DNA of 64,000 bases from Geoanaerobacter pelophilus (GTDB lineage Bacteria > Desulfobacterota > Desulfuromonadia > Geobacterales > DSM-12255): contig NZ_JAHCVJ010000008.1 of the NCBI RefSeq assembly GCF_018476885.1, forward strand, positions 95,934 to 159,933. Reading direction: 5' to 3'. The notes below the pieces were generated by a model. The model saw only the letters and a list, made by a program, of their open reading frames with translations. It did no database searches and was not told the origin of the DNA. The position numbers were made by a program, and so were the translations under genes. Below are positions 56,742 to 64,000 of the stretch, one piece after another (the first letter of the stretch is position 1; every line of letters begins with the position of its first letter).

Positions 56742-57075
56742 TCGTTTACTACAAGTTTGCTGGGCGCTTTCTTCGGCGTGGCTTCTTTACGCAAGCCCTG
56801 TTGCGGCCGGAGAGCCTAAAGAGTTGAAGACCTCTTTGGACCTCCTGAATTATGGCATTGGTGTGGAAACGGCGAGGAATCTAAAGAACCAGGGGGTTGA
56901 TGTCAACCTGGATCTGCTGATACAGGGGCTCAAGGACGGTTTGGCCGGCGAGCGGCTTTTGGTGGATGAAAAACAGCTGCGTAGCGCCGTGATTAACTTT
57001 CAAAGCGAAATTCGCCGCAAACAGGCAGTGGAAAAACAGCTGTCATTGAAAGAAAATGCAAAGGCATTGAAATAA
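56704..57075 (+). CDS. Exported FKBP_N-like protein without a catalytic domain
   Basis: 123 aa from the ATG at 56704 (GGGGGAACG upstream). Signal peptide (about 1-35, ending PVAA). The mature part matches the N-terminal dimerisation domain of FKBP-type prolyl isomerases: LNYGIGVETARNLKNQGVDV, then LLIQGLKDGLAGERLLVDEK and QSEIRRKQ. The usual FKBP domain (about 100 residues) is missing: the gene ends after this helical part. It may be a chaperone-like adaptor for the large secreted protein encoded 32 bp downstream. Confidence 0.7.
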   Translation: MASRQAARKVRSNRLLQVCWALSSAWLLYASPVAAGEPKELKTSLDLLNYGIGVETARNLKNQGVDVNLDLLIQGLKDGLAGERLLVDEKQLRSAVINFQSEIRRKQAVEKQLSLKENAKALK

Positions 57076-57107
57076 TCTACGATGGACACAAGAGCTTGGG
57101 GGGGACT

Positions 57108-60100
57108 ATGAGTCGAAACAGGTTGTTTTCCGGATGGGCAGTCTTGGTAATCACGGCAATAGTCACACTGTTTGGGTCCAATGCCCAGGCTGGGCCGGGT
57201 GGAGGGACATATTACGCGAATAGCCCTGCCGGTGGCGCTTCGGGAGCTGCCCTGCGCAAGTTCGTCGACAAGCTCCCCGGGGTGGGGCTTCCTGGATGCA
57301 CCAAGAGCAGCCCCCCGGGAATAGGCACCTGCAACGAAAACAACCTGGGCAACTACATCCCGGTGGCTTCTAAAATAACCGGTCGCCCTGGGGTTCCGGC
57401 TGATCTGCCGACCGGCAACGACTATTACGAGATCGGTCTGGTTGAGTACAACCAGAAAATGCACTCGGATCTACCCAAAAAGACCAAGCTGCGCGGCTAC
57501 CGGGATCTGAGCGCCTCCTTTGCCAACATGTCCACCCAGTACCTCGGGCCACTTATTATCGCTAGCAAAGACAAGCCGGTACGCGTCAAGTTCACCAACA
57601 TGCTCCCCACCGGCAATGCCGGCAAGCTCTTCATCCCGGTTGACACCACCTTGATGGGGGCCGGTCCCGGACCATACTCCGACCTCGCGGGGACAACTAC
57701 CTGTTCGACAACAATGATGAGCCCCTATTCTAATACCCAGACGATCAACGAAAACTGCTCGACCAACATCCAGTACACCCAGAACCGGGCCACCATCCAT
57801 CTCCATGGCGGCAACTCTCCCTGGATCAGCGACGGTACTCCGCACCAGTGGATAACTCCAGCCGGCGAGACATCGGTTCCACCTTCAATGCGCAAAGGTG
57901 CGGCGGTGAGCAATGTGCCGGACATGTGGTTTGATATCAATGGCAACTCGGTTGCCGCCGGGACGCCTGCCGCTACTACCGACCCGGGTGCCGGATCAAT
58001 GACCTTCCTCTGGACCAATCAGCAGAGCAACCGGCTGATGTTCTACCATGATCACTCTCTGGGGATCACTCGACTGAATGTCTATGCCGGCGAGGCTGCG
58101 GGCTACCTGATTACCGATGCGGTTGAAGAAGACCTGATTACCAGGGGCATCCTGCCGAATATCTGCCCTGGTGGCGGGGCCGCAGTCTGCGAGTATCGCT
58201 ACGGAGTCCCTCTGATAATCCAGGACAAGACCTTTGTTCCTCAGAATATTGCTGTGCAGGACGCCAAGTGGGATACAACCAAATGGGGGATACCCGGTGA
58301 TCTCTGGTTCCCGCATGTCTATGAACCGAACCAGGATCCGACCAGCCCGGCCGGTGCCAACCCCTTTGGCCGCTGGGACTATGGTCCCTGGTTCTGGCCC
58401 CCGGTTTCGGTCGATCCGTCAAAGCGGACGATTCCTGATCCGTCCACTACTCCTGAAGCATTCATGGACACCATGGTTGTCAACGGTACTGCCTACCCAT
58501 ACATGACGGTAGAACCGAAACCTTACCGGTTCCGGATACTGAACGCGACCAACGACCGGATGCTCAACTTGAGCCTGTTTATTGCCGACCAGAACGATCC
58601 GCTCGGCACTGAGGTCAAGATGGTGACGGCAGCCCCGACGCCGACCTTCCCGGCTGGACCGTATCCTACCGAGGCAGTCTGGCCCACTGACGGCCGGGCT
58701 GGTGGGGTGCCTGACCCCGCGACGAGAGGGCCAAATATCATCCAGATTGGTAACGAGAGTGGTTTCATTGCCAATCCGGTAGTTCATCCAAACCAGCCGG
58801 TCAATTACAACTATAACCGTCGCGACATCGTCGTTCTGAATGTCCAGGAGAAAAACCTCTTCCTGGGGTCTGCTGAGCGGGCCGACGTTGTCATCGACTT
58901 CTCGGATCCCAAGTATATTGGCAAGAATATTATCCTTTATAATGATGCTCCGGCACCGGTTCCTGCCGGAGATCCTCGCCAGGACTACTACACTGGGAAT
59001 CCTGACCAGACAGCTAGCGGTGGGGCTCCTTCAACGCTGCGCGGTTACGGTCCCAACACCCGTACTGTAATGCAGTTCAGGGTAGCAGGGACTCCTGCAC
59101 CCAATCCTACCCTGCTGTCCAAACTTAATACCGAGTTGCCGTTAGCCTTCAAAGCCAGCCAGCCTGCACCGCTGGTGCCGGAGCCGACCTATCCGACCAC
59201 GGCATGGGGAGTGGCGACGCCTCAGGAACAGTACGCCAAGATTCAGGATTACTCCATAACCCTGAAGCCGCTCAACAGGGACTATACCCAGAGCACGATT
59301 CCGGCTACCATCCCGTTCCAGTCCAAGGCCATCCAGGAACTGTGGGACCCGTATGGTCGGATGAACGCCACCTTGGGGCTTGAGTTGCCCTTCACCAGCC
59401 AGTTCAACCAGACCACTATCCCCATGGGGTATGCAGAACCGGCCACCGAGATGATCGTTGATGGCCATCCCCAGATCTGGAAAGTCACCCATAACGGAGT
59501 TGATACTCATCCGGTGCACTTCCATATGTTCGATGTGCAGGTAATCAACCGGGTTGGCTGGGACGGCGCCATCCGGCCTGCTGACGAAAATGAGCTGGGA
59601 TGGAAGGAAACCGTTCGGATGAATCCGTTGGAGGATATCATCGTCGCCCTGCGGCCAAAGAACCAGACCCTGCCCGCGACCATTACTCTGCCGACCAGTA
59701 CCCGGCTGGTAGATCCAACGCAGCCGGTGAACGCCATGCTTCCGGCCACCGATATCGGTAACTTTGTCTCAAGAGGCTTTACCATCAATCAAGGGGTTGC
59801 CGGAGCCCCTAACGCCGGTCAGGCCGTTGTAATACTTAACAAGTCTGTTGACTATGGTTACGAGTATGTCTGGCATTGCCATATTCTGGGGCATGAAGAA
59901 AATGATTTCATGCGACCGGTTATTTTCACTGCATCAACGGCATTGCCACCGAATCCTTCATTTACTGCACTTATAAATGCAGGGACTAACCCTTCGGTGC
60001 CAACGCCGGGCGGGGCTTTCCTGTTTGGCCAGCAGGTGCCGGGCAAAACCGGATACGTAAATGCGTATAACAATCCCAATATCAACCAGATAGTGCTTCA

Positions 60101-61982
60101 GTGGTCTGACGGCTCTCCGGAAACAACGCCGAGTCGTTTCCTCGTCCAACGTTCGGTGAACGGCGGCGCTTTCGCCGACCTGGCTGAAATATCGTTTCTG
60201 TCCGGTTGGCCAGCGATTTACACCGATACCGCTGTGGATCCGGGAACGCAGTATGCTTATAATATCTATGCATTGAACGATTACCTGGTTTCCAATGCCA
60301 AGTCGGCCGCGCCTGCAACCAGTGCCACTGTTACCACCGGAGCTTGGCTCCCGGCAACGGGGGTGGCCGTAACCGACAGCAAACCTATCGGGCATGTTGT
60401 GGGGACCAACGTCCATTTCACCGCCGCGGCTAGCGTTACTGCCACGCCACAGCCGACGAATGTCGCCTATCAGTACCGGTTCCTGGTCAATGGGGTGGAG
60501 GTGCAGCCGTTTGGCAGCAGTAACCTGTATACTCTGCCTGACACAACTGCTGTCGGCAGCTATACCATTACCGTCGAGGCCCGTACCAGTGCGAGCCAGA
60601 ATCCGGTAGCAAGCACTACCATAACCCACGCGGTTATAAACCCGCCGAATCCGCCGACGACGGTTGCCAGCCCGGTCCCTGCCGTCTACTCGGCTGAGCC
60701 GGTTGTCGTTACCTTGACCGCTACTGCCCCTAACCCGGCTGTTCCGGTACAGGGTATCTACTATACGCTGGACGGCAGTCTGCCCACTACCGCCATGCCG
60801 CCGTATGTCGGGCCGATAACGCTGACTAAGACCACTACTATCAACTACTTTGCTGTGGATGTGAACGGCACTGCAGAAGCGGTTCATAGCGACACCTGGT
60901 ACATCCACGTGCCGGATCTCGTAGCTACCATGCAGATCAACAACGGCGCTACGTTTGCCAAGGGGCTGGCCGTTACTCTGAACGTCAATGCTTTTGATCC
61001 GGTCGGAGTTGCCACCATGGAGTTTTCCAACGACGGCACCAACTGGAGTGGTGAAGAGCCTTATGCTACAACCAAGCAGTGGACCCTTACCACCGGCAGT
61101 GATGGGCCGCGCACGGTCTATGCCCGCTTCCGTGACAAATCGTTGCCGACCGGGGTCCAGTACCCGCCTATAACCGCTGCCATAACCCTGGATACAACGG
61201 CTCCGATCACTACGCCAAGTCCTGATCCTGGCACCTATACCAATGGTTCTTCGCTTTTTGTCAGTCTGACGGCCAGTGAGACGGCGACTATTTACTATAC
61301 TATTGACGGCACTACCCCGACGACGGCTTCACTGGTCTATGCCGCTCCGATCCAGATAAATACTGCAGCCGGCTCTTCGACTACCATCAAGTACTTTGCC
61401 ATAGACAGTGCCGGCAATGTGGAAACGGTCAAGACCAGCGTCTGGAGCATGGCTACCATCGATCTGACTGCCAGTGCCAAGATCAATGGTGGCGCCACCT
61501 GGACGCCAATTACTAATGTCACTTTGACCCTGAATGTCTCTGACCCCTCTGGTGTTGCCAGCTATGGGCTTTCCAACGACGGCAGTACTTGGTCAGGGCC
61601 GTTCGCATCGCCGGACACCACTGCCGGAGCGAACTTAACCATTACTCCGAGTTGGACTCTTACCAGCGGCGAGGGGCTGAAAACAGTGTATATTAGGTTT
61701 ACCGATACCAACCTTGGTGGCGGCACAACCTATCCGCCGATTACGGCTACCATTCTCTTAGGCACCAAGGATGGTTTGATCCCCGGTACCAGCAGTCATC
61801 TAGCCAGTGCCATCAAGGCGTTGAAAATTGCCAAAGGGTTTATCTCTCCCGGTCCGCTTGACCTGGTTCATGCTGATGTTGCCCCTTATTCAAGGGGGGC
61901 GTCGCAGCCTGACGGTAGAATCGATCTGGGAGATGTTTCGGTAATACTGCTTCATCTGCTGGGGGTAATAGCAACTTTCTAA
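57108..61982 (+). CDS. Secreted multicopper oxidase with chitobiase-like repeats and dockerin-like C-terminus (OmpB/OmpC type)
   Basis: 1624 aa from the ATG at 57108 (GGGGGG upstream). Signal peptide (about 1-28, ending NAQA). Multicopper oxidase part (about 30-950) with all four copper motifs: HLHG (about 230), HDHS (about 313), HPVHFH (about 801) and HCHILGHEENDFM (about 922). The last matches the CotA type. The oxidase is much longer than the usual 500 residues. Then come a fibronectin/Ig-like stretch, two chitobiase-like YYTxDG repeats (about 1225-1270 and 1390-1440) and a dockerin-like end (about 1565-1624; DVAPYSRGASQPDGRIDLGD). It resembles OmpB/OmpC of Geobacter, outer-surface proteins needed for insoluble Fe(III) reduction. 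Confidence 0.9.
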   Translation: MSRNRLFSGWAVLVITAIVTLFGSNAQAGPGGGTYYANSPAGGASGAALRKFVDKLPGVGLPGCTKSSPPGIGTCNENNLGNYIPVASKITGRPGVPADLPTGNDYYEIGLVEYNQKMHSDLPKKTKLRGYRDLSASFANMSTQYLGPLIIASKDKPVRVKFTNMLPTGNAGKLFIPVDTTLMGAGPGPYSDLAGTTTCSTTMMSPYSNTQTINENCSTNIQYTQNRATIHLHGGNSPWISDGTPHQWITPAGETSVPPSMRKGAAVSNVPDMWFDINGNSVAAGTPAATTDPGAGSMTFLWTNQQSNRLMFYHDHSLGITRLNVYAGEAAGYLITDAVEEDLITRGILPNICPGGGAAVCEYRYGVPLIIQDKTFVPQNIAVQDAKWDTTKWGIPGDLWFPHVYEPNQDPTSPAGANPFGRWDYGPWFWPPVSVDPSKRTIPDPSTTPEAFMDTMVVNGTAYPYMTVEPKPYRFRILNATNDRMLNLSLFIADQNDPLGTEVKMVTAAPTPTFPAGPYPTEAVWPTDGRAGGVPDPATRGPNIIQIGNESGFIANPVVHPNQPVNYNYNRRDIVVLNVQEKNLFLGSAERADVVIDFSDPKYIGKNIILYNDAPAPVPAGDPRQDYYTGNPDQTASGGAPSTLRGYGPNTRTVMQFRVAGTPAPNPTLLSKLNTELPLAFKASQPAPLVPEPTYPTTAWGVATPQEQYAKIQDYSITLKPLNRDYTQSTIPATIPFQSKAIQELWDPYGRMNATLGLELPFTSQFNQTTIPMGYAEPATEMIVDGHPQIWKVTHNGVDTHPVHFHMFDVQVINRVGWDGAIRPADENELGWKETVRMNPLEDIIVALRPKNQTLPATITLPTSTRLVDPTQPVNAMLPATDIGNFVSRGFTINQGVAGAPNAGQAVVILNKSVDYGYEYVWHCHILGHEENDFMRPVIFTASTALPPNPSFTALINAGTNPSVPTPGGAFLFGQQVPGKTGYVNAYNNPNINQIVLQWSDGSPETTPSRFLVQRSVNGGAFADLAEISFLSGWPAIYTDTAVDPGTQYAYNIYALNDYLVSNAKSAAPATSATVTTGAWLPATGVAVTDSKPIGHVVGTNVHFTAAASVTATPQPTNVAYQYRFLVNGVEVQPFGSSNLYTLPDTTAVGSYTITVEARTSASQNPVASTTITHAVINPPNPPTTVASPVPAVYSAEPVVVTLTATAPNPAVPVQGIYYTLDGSLPTTAMPPYVGPITLTKTTTINYFAVDVNGTAEAVHSDTWYIHVPDLVATMQINNGATFAKGLAVTLNVNAFDPVGVATMEFSNDGTNWSGEEPYATTKQWTLTTGSDGPRTVYARFRDKSLPTGVQYPPITAAITLDTTAPITTPSPDPGTYTNGSSLFVSLTASETATIYYTIDGTTPTTASLVYAAPIQINTAAGSSTTIKYFAIDSAGNVETVKTSVWSMATIDLTASAKINGGATWTPITNVTLTLNVSDPSGVASYGLSNDGSTWSGPFASPDTTAGANLTITPSWTLTSGEGLKTVYIRFTDTNLGGGTTYPPITATILLGTKDGLIPGTSSHLASAIKALKIAKGFISPGPLDLVHADVAPYSRGASQPDGRIDLGDVSVILLHLLGVIATF

Positions 61983-61989
61983 AATAAAA

Positions 61990-62015
61990 CCGCCTCCCGC
62001 TCAAGCGGGGGGCGG
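61990..62015 (+). terminator. Hairpin between the multicopper and lipoprotein genes
   Basis: CCGCCTCCCGC/GCGGGGGGCGG with a TCAA loop and one mismatch, 8 bp past the stop. There is no T-run, so it may attenuate or stabilise the mRNA instead of ending it. Confidence 0.55.
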
Positions 62016-62040
62016 CTATAATTCCGGAGGGTCCTTTTTT

Positions 62041-62619
62041 ATGAAAAACTACATTTTGCTGGTTATTTTTAGTTCTGTTTTTGCATTGACTTTGGCCGGT
62101 TGCGGTGGAGGCGGAGGTGGGGGGGGAACAACCACCCAAGCGGTAACGACCCTATATCTGTTTGGTCAAATGTCTTCGGTCAGTAATAGCAAAATAGCCA
62201 ATGCTATGACAACGATTAATGTCCCTGATGGGGTACTGGTAAACTATTCTTCACCGGCACCGATAGGACTCCCCCCCAATACTTATGAGATGCGTACTGG
62301 GTTTGCCTCTCCATCGGGGACAGTTTTGTTATCACCAAGTGACATTACAGGTTCTTACAATACGGTAAATCGCAAGCTCACGGTCACAATCGTTAACAGT
62401 GCATTCCTTCCCCTTCGCAGTTACACTAGTGCCAGAGGGGCTGCTACTGTTAAAGGTGCTGAAGTTGCCAAGGTTTACTTCAGACTTGATCCTCCTGGGG
62501 GGACTCCAATCCTGCCGATACAGGATCCTATCGCTACAATTTATCAATACAGGGATGCTGATCCTGTAATGAGACTATTGATGGGGAGTCGCGTCAATTT
62601 CGACACAAAGTTCCAATAA
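62041..62619 (+). CDS. Cohesin-like surface lipoprotein
   Basis: 192 aa. Lipobox LAGC (C21), then a run of eight glycines as a flexible linker. The remaining 155 residues form a beta-rich domain that by pattern resembles cohesins: NAMTTINVPDGVLVNY, GSYNTVNRKLTVTIVNSAFL, and AEVAKVYFRLDPPGGTPI fit the strand order of cohesin-like domains seen with dockerin-like ends in Geobacter-type genomes. GGAGG lies 12 nt before the ATG. Its place straight after the dockerin-ended oxidase suggests it is the anchor; this is an inference. Confidence 0.65.
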   Translation: MKNYILLVIFSSVFALTLAGCGGGGGGGGTTTQAVTTLYLFGQMSSVSNSKIANAMTTINVPDGVLVNYSSPAPIGLPPNTYEMRTGFASPSGTVLLSPSDITGSYNTVNRKLTVTIVNSAFLPLRSYTSARGAATVKGAEVAKVYFRLDPPGGTPILPIQDPIATIYQYRDADPVMRLLMGSRVNFDTKFQ

Positions 62620-62656
62620 CCGAGAGCTTATATTAAAGGTTGGTTATGGATTTCTA

Positions 62657-62700
62657 CAACTGGTAGCGAGAATTGGTTTTCGCTACCAGTTGTTTGTTTG
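62657..62700 (+). terminator. Terminator of the lipoprotein gene
   Basis: CAACTGGTAGCGA/TCGCTACCAGTTG, a 13-bp stem with a 10-nt loop, then TTTGTTTG. Confidence 0.8.
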
Positions 62701-62713
62701 GCAGGTACAGATA

Positions 62714-63862
62714 ATGAAGATACTGGCGACACTGGTAGTGCTTGGTTTGGTTTTGGGGATGTCGTGGCCGGCTAGTGCCTCAGACAAAAAAGCAGTCCCA
62801 ATCAAGATAGCCTCAGCAATTGATCTGGTCAGTCTGTTGGGTAAAGGTGCGAGTGAGTCTGATATCGCGCGCTCACTGGCTTCACAGAAGGGCTATGAAC
62901 TGGATGTTGCCGCCCCAAAAGGGGTAACTGCCGCACAGCTCATAGATTACCTGATGAACTATAGGGAGACGGGCAGTAACGGGTCGGATACTGGAGGCGC
63001 AGCTCAACATAAGTTCAATGCCGACAAAGCCGGTGTTAATGGTGAATATGGCCGGGCTGTGCATGAATATTCTCTGGCGCTAGAGCACCAGGAATCTTAT
63101 GAAACATTCAAGTCGCGAGGGGATGCCTACCAAAAGTATCTACTATCTCAGGAATTCCCGCGATTCGCCGGCTACACCGGGGCAGCGACTCGCAGGGTAC
63201 CGGCTCTGGCAAAAACGATACTTTGCGACGCAATTGCAGCAGATTACGCAAAGGCGGCAGCGATAAGCGACAATGCTCTGCAATCATTGAATTCAGAACT
63301 TGAGATGTTGAAGTTTAATATGAGTAATGAGAAGACGATTTTTCGAGTTAATAGTGACGTAAAACCATATTACGGGAAGTCTGCTCAGAAAACGCTCGAT
63401 ATGATGCAGTATCGCCAGCTCAGTCAGTTGCAACGCAATGCCTACTTACAGAAAACTGAGCTGAACAAGTCTTTGAGTGACAGCATGGCGATATGCAAAT
63501 CTGTCGATTACGTTGCGCATCGGAATAGTATTAAAAGTACCCTTGAACGGGGGCGCAACTCAAAATGGGTCAAATATGGCGAAACCGGTGATGCCAGCTA
63601 TTTTTACGATAAAACGAATGTAAAACCCCGGAAAGGTCTTGTGTCTGTATCTATTCGGCGTGAGCGTAATAGCAATAACTATCAGTATGATCTGGCTGTA
63701 GCGAAACTGAACTGTAAAAAGCAGTATCTCGAGGAAATCGCAAGAGCAGGTTATGAAGATATTGCCGGCATTATCGTGAAATCGGGTAGCACTGTAGCCG
63801 AACGAGACCTTGCCGGGCCGGCAAACGTAACCGATCAGTTGACTAGAAAACTTTGCAAGTAA
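62714..63862 (+). CDS. Exported TPR-like helical protein of unknown function
   Basis: 382 aa from the ATG at 62714 (the frame opens at 62690 with a poorer context). Signal peptide (about 1-22, ending PASA). About 30-80 resembles a short domain (LVSLLGKGASESDIARSLAS); about 95-160 is TPR-like (KFNADKAGVNGEYGRAVHEY, ALEHQESYETFKSRGDAYQK). The rest is helical with several cysteines and no known domain. It is 13 bp after a terminator, so it may have its own promoter. A surface or periplasmic scaffold is possible. Confidence 0.65.
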   Translation: MKILATLVVLGLVLGMSWPASASDKKAVPIKIASAIDLVSLLGKGASESDIARSLASQKGYELDVAAPKGVTAAQLIDYLMNYRETGSNGSDTGGAAQHKFNADKAGVNGEYGRAVHEYSLALEHQESYETFKSRGDAYQKYLLSQEFPRFAGYTGAATRRVPALAKTILCDAIAADYAKAAAISDNALQSLNSELEMLKFNMSNEKTIFRVNSDVKPYYGKSAQKTLDMMQYRQLSQLQRNAYLQKTELNKSLSDSMAICKSVDYVAHRNSIKSTLERGRNSKWVKYGETGDASYFYDKTNVKPRKGLVSVSIRRERNSNNYQYDLAVAKLNCKKQYLEEIARAGYEDIAGIIVKSGSTVAERDLAGPANVTDQLTRKLCK

Positions 63863-63935
63863 TCAATTTATCGCAGAAAATGTCAATTGGCTGTTAACTT
63901 GATTGCTCGTTAGTAAAAAAGCTGAAAAAAACTTA

Positions 63936-63964
63936 TTGACAGGATTGGGTTGAATTGTTATAAA
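63936..63964 (+). promoter_or_regulatory. Very strong sigma70-type promoter at window end
   Basis: Consensus -35 TTGACA, 17-bp spacer, -10 TATAAA, preceded by two A-tracts (63914-63930) like an UP element. The following 36 bp contain no start codon in a coding frame that I trust. Such promoters usually drive rRNA or tRNA genes. Confidence 0.75.
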
Positions 63965-64000
63965 CGCGATTCGTTTGGCGGGGCAGCAGGAAAGCGGAGT

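Noticed and set aside
59958..60908. 316-codon minus-strand frame under the multicopper oxidase gene
   Set aside because: It is antisense to the Ig-like region. The encoded protein is Arg/Gly/Ser-rich and low in structure, typical of a shadow frame.

Overview
The window looks like chromosomal DNA of a dissimilatory metal-reducing bacterium of the Geobacter group (Geobacteraceae/Geobacterales). The signs are a triheme PpcA-type cytochrome c7, two hexaheme c-type cytochromes, a class I hybrid cluster protein, an OmpB/OmpC-type outer-surface multicopper oxidase, many PAS/Cache sensor kinases, and the gene order smc ... ftsY - zapB - zapA - fau - rny - ymdB - tyrS. The assignment comes from gene content and protein style only; no 16S gene is present.

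Layout. 1-5.8 kb: a CpxRA-like two-component pair, a large secreted PKD/PEBP protein and a partial small secreted protein. Decameric direct repeats in both control regions suggest a shared regulon. 5.9-11.5 kb: an HDOD protein, an orphan GspE/PilB-type ATPase, FmdB and YkgJ-type proteins, a cold-shock protein, small hypothetical proteins and a monoheme cytochrome. 11.5-18.6 kb: fumarase, MetY, PpcA-type cytochrome, a barrel-like protein, Hcp behind a CRP/FNR-type palindrome, and two small paralogues. 18.7-23.1 kb (minus): the housekeeping cluster ispE - tRNA-Gln - prs - rplY - pth - ychF. 23.2-25.1 kb: two overlapping hexaheme cytochrome genes and a small exported protein. 25.1-29.9 kb: clpB, a lipoprotein, a ferredoxin and ilvE. 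30-36.8 kb: a signalling block with a response regulator, two sensor kinases and a chemoreceptor. 36.9-48 kb: smc, a MshEN-REC fusion, a roadblock protein, ftsY, zapB, zapA, a possible 6S RNA, fau, rny, ymdB, tyrS. 48-51.7 kb (minus): a five-gene module of NosL-like protein, small exported protein, FtsX-type permease, LolD/MacB-type ATPase and an eight-helix Cys-rich membrane protein. 51.8-52.2 kb: a truncated ISL3 transposase with one likely terminal repeat. 52.4-56 kb: an NtrB/NtrC-like pair. 56.4-63.9 kb: a secreted-protein cluster with a multicopper oxidase ending in a dockerin-like domain, followed by a lipoprotein that resembles a cohesin. The window closes on a very strong sigma70-type promoter whose gene lies outside.

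How the parts fit. Most of the window is core metabolism and cell division. Electron transfer to the outside is represented by PpcA, the hexaheme pair and the multicopper oxidase. The candidates for something not well described are: (1) the multicopper oxidase/dockerin plus cohesin-like lipoprotein pair; (2) the NosL-ABC-membrane protein module; (3) the MshEN-REC fusion, a possible meeting point of c-di-GMP and phosphorelay signalling; and (4) the helically phased decamer operator of the CpxR-like regulator. Functions of these four are inferences. Domain calls rest on motifs read by eye, without any database search.
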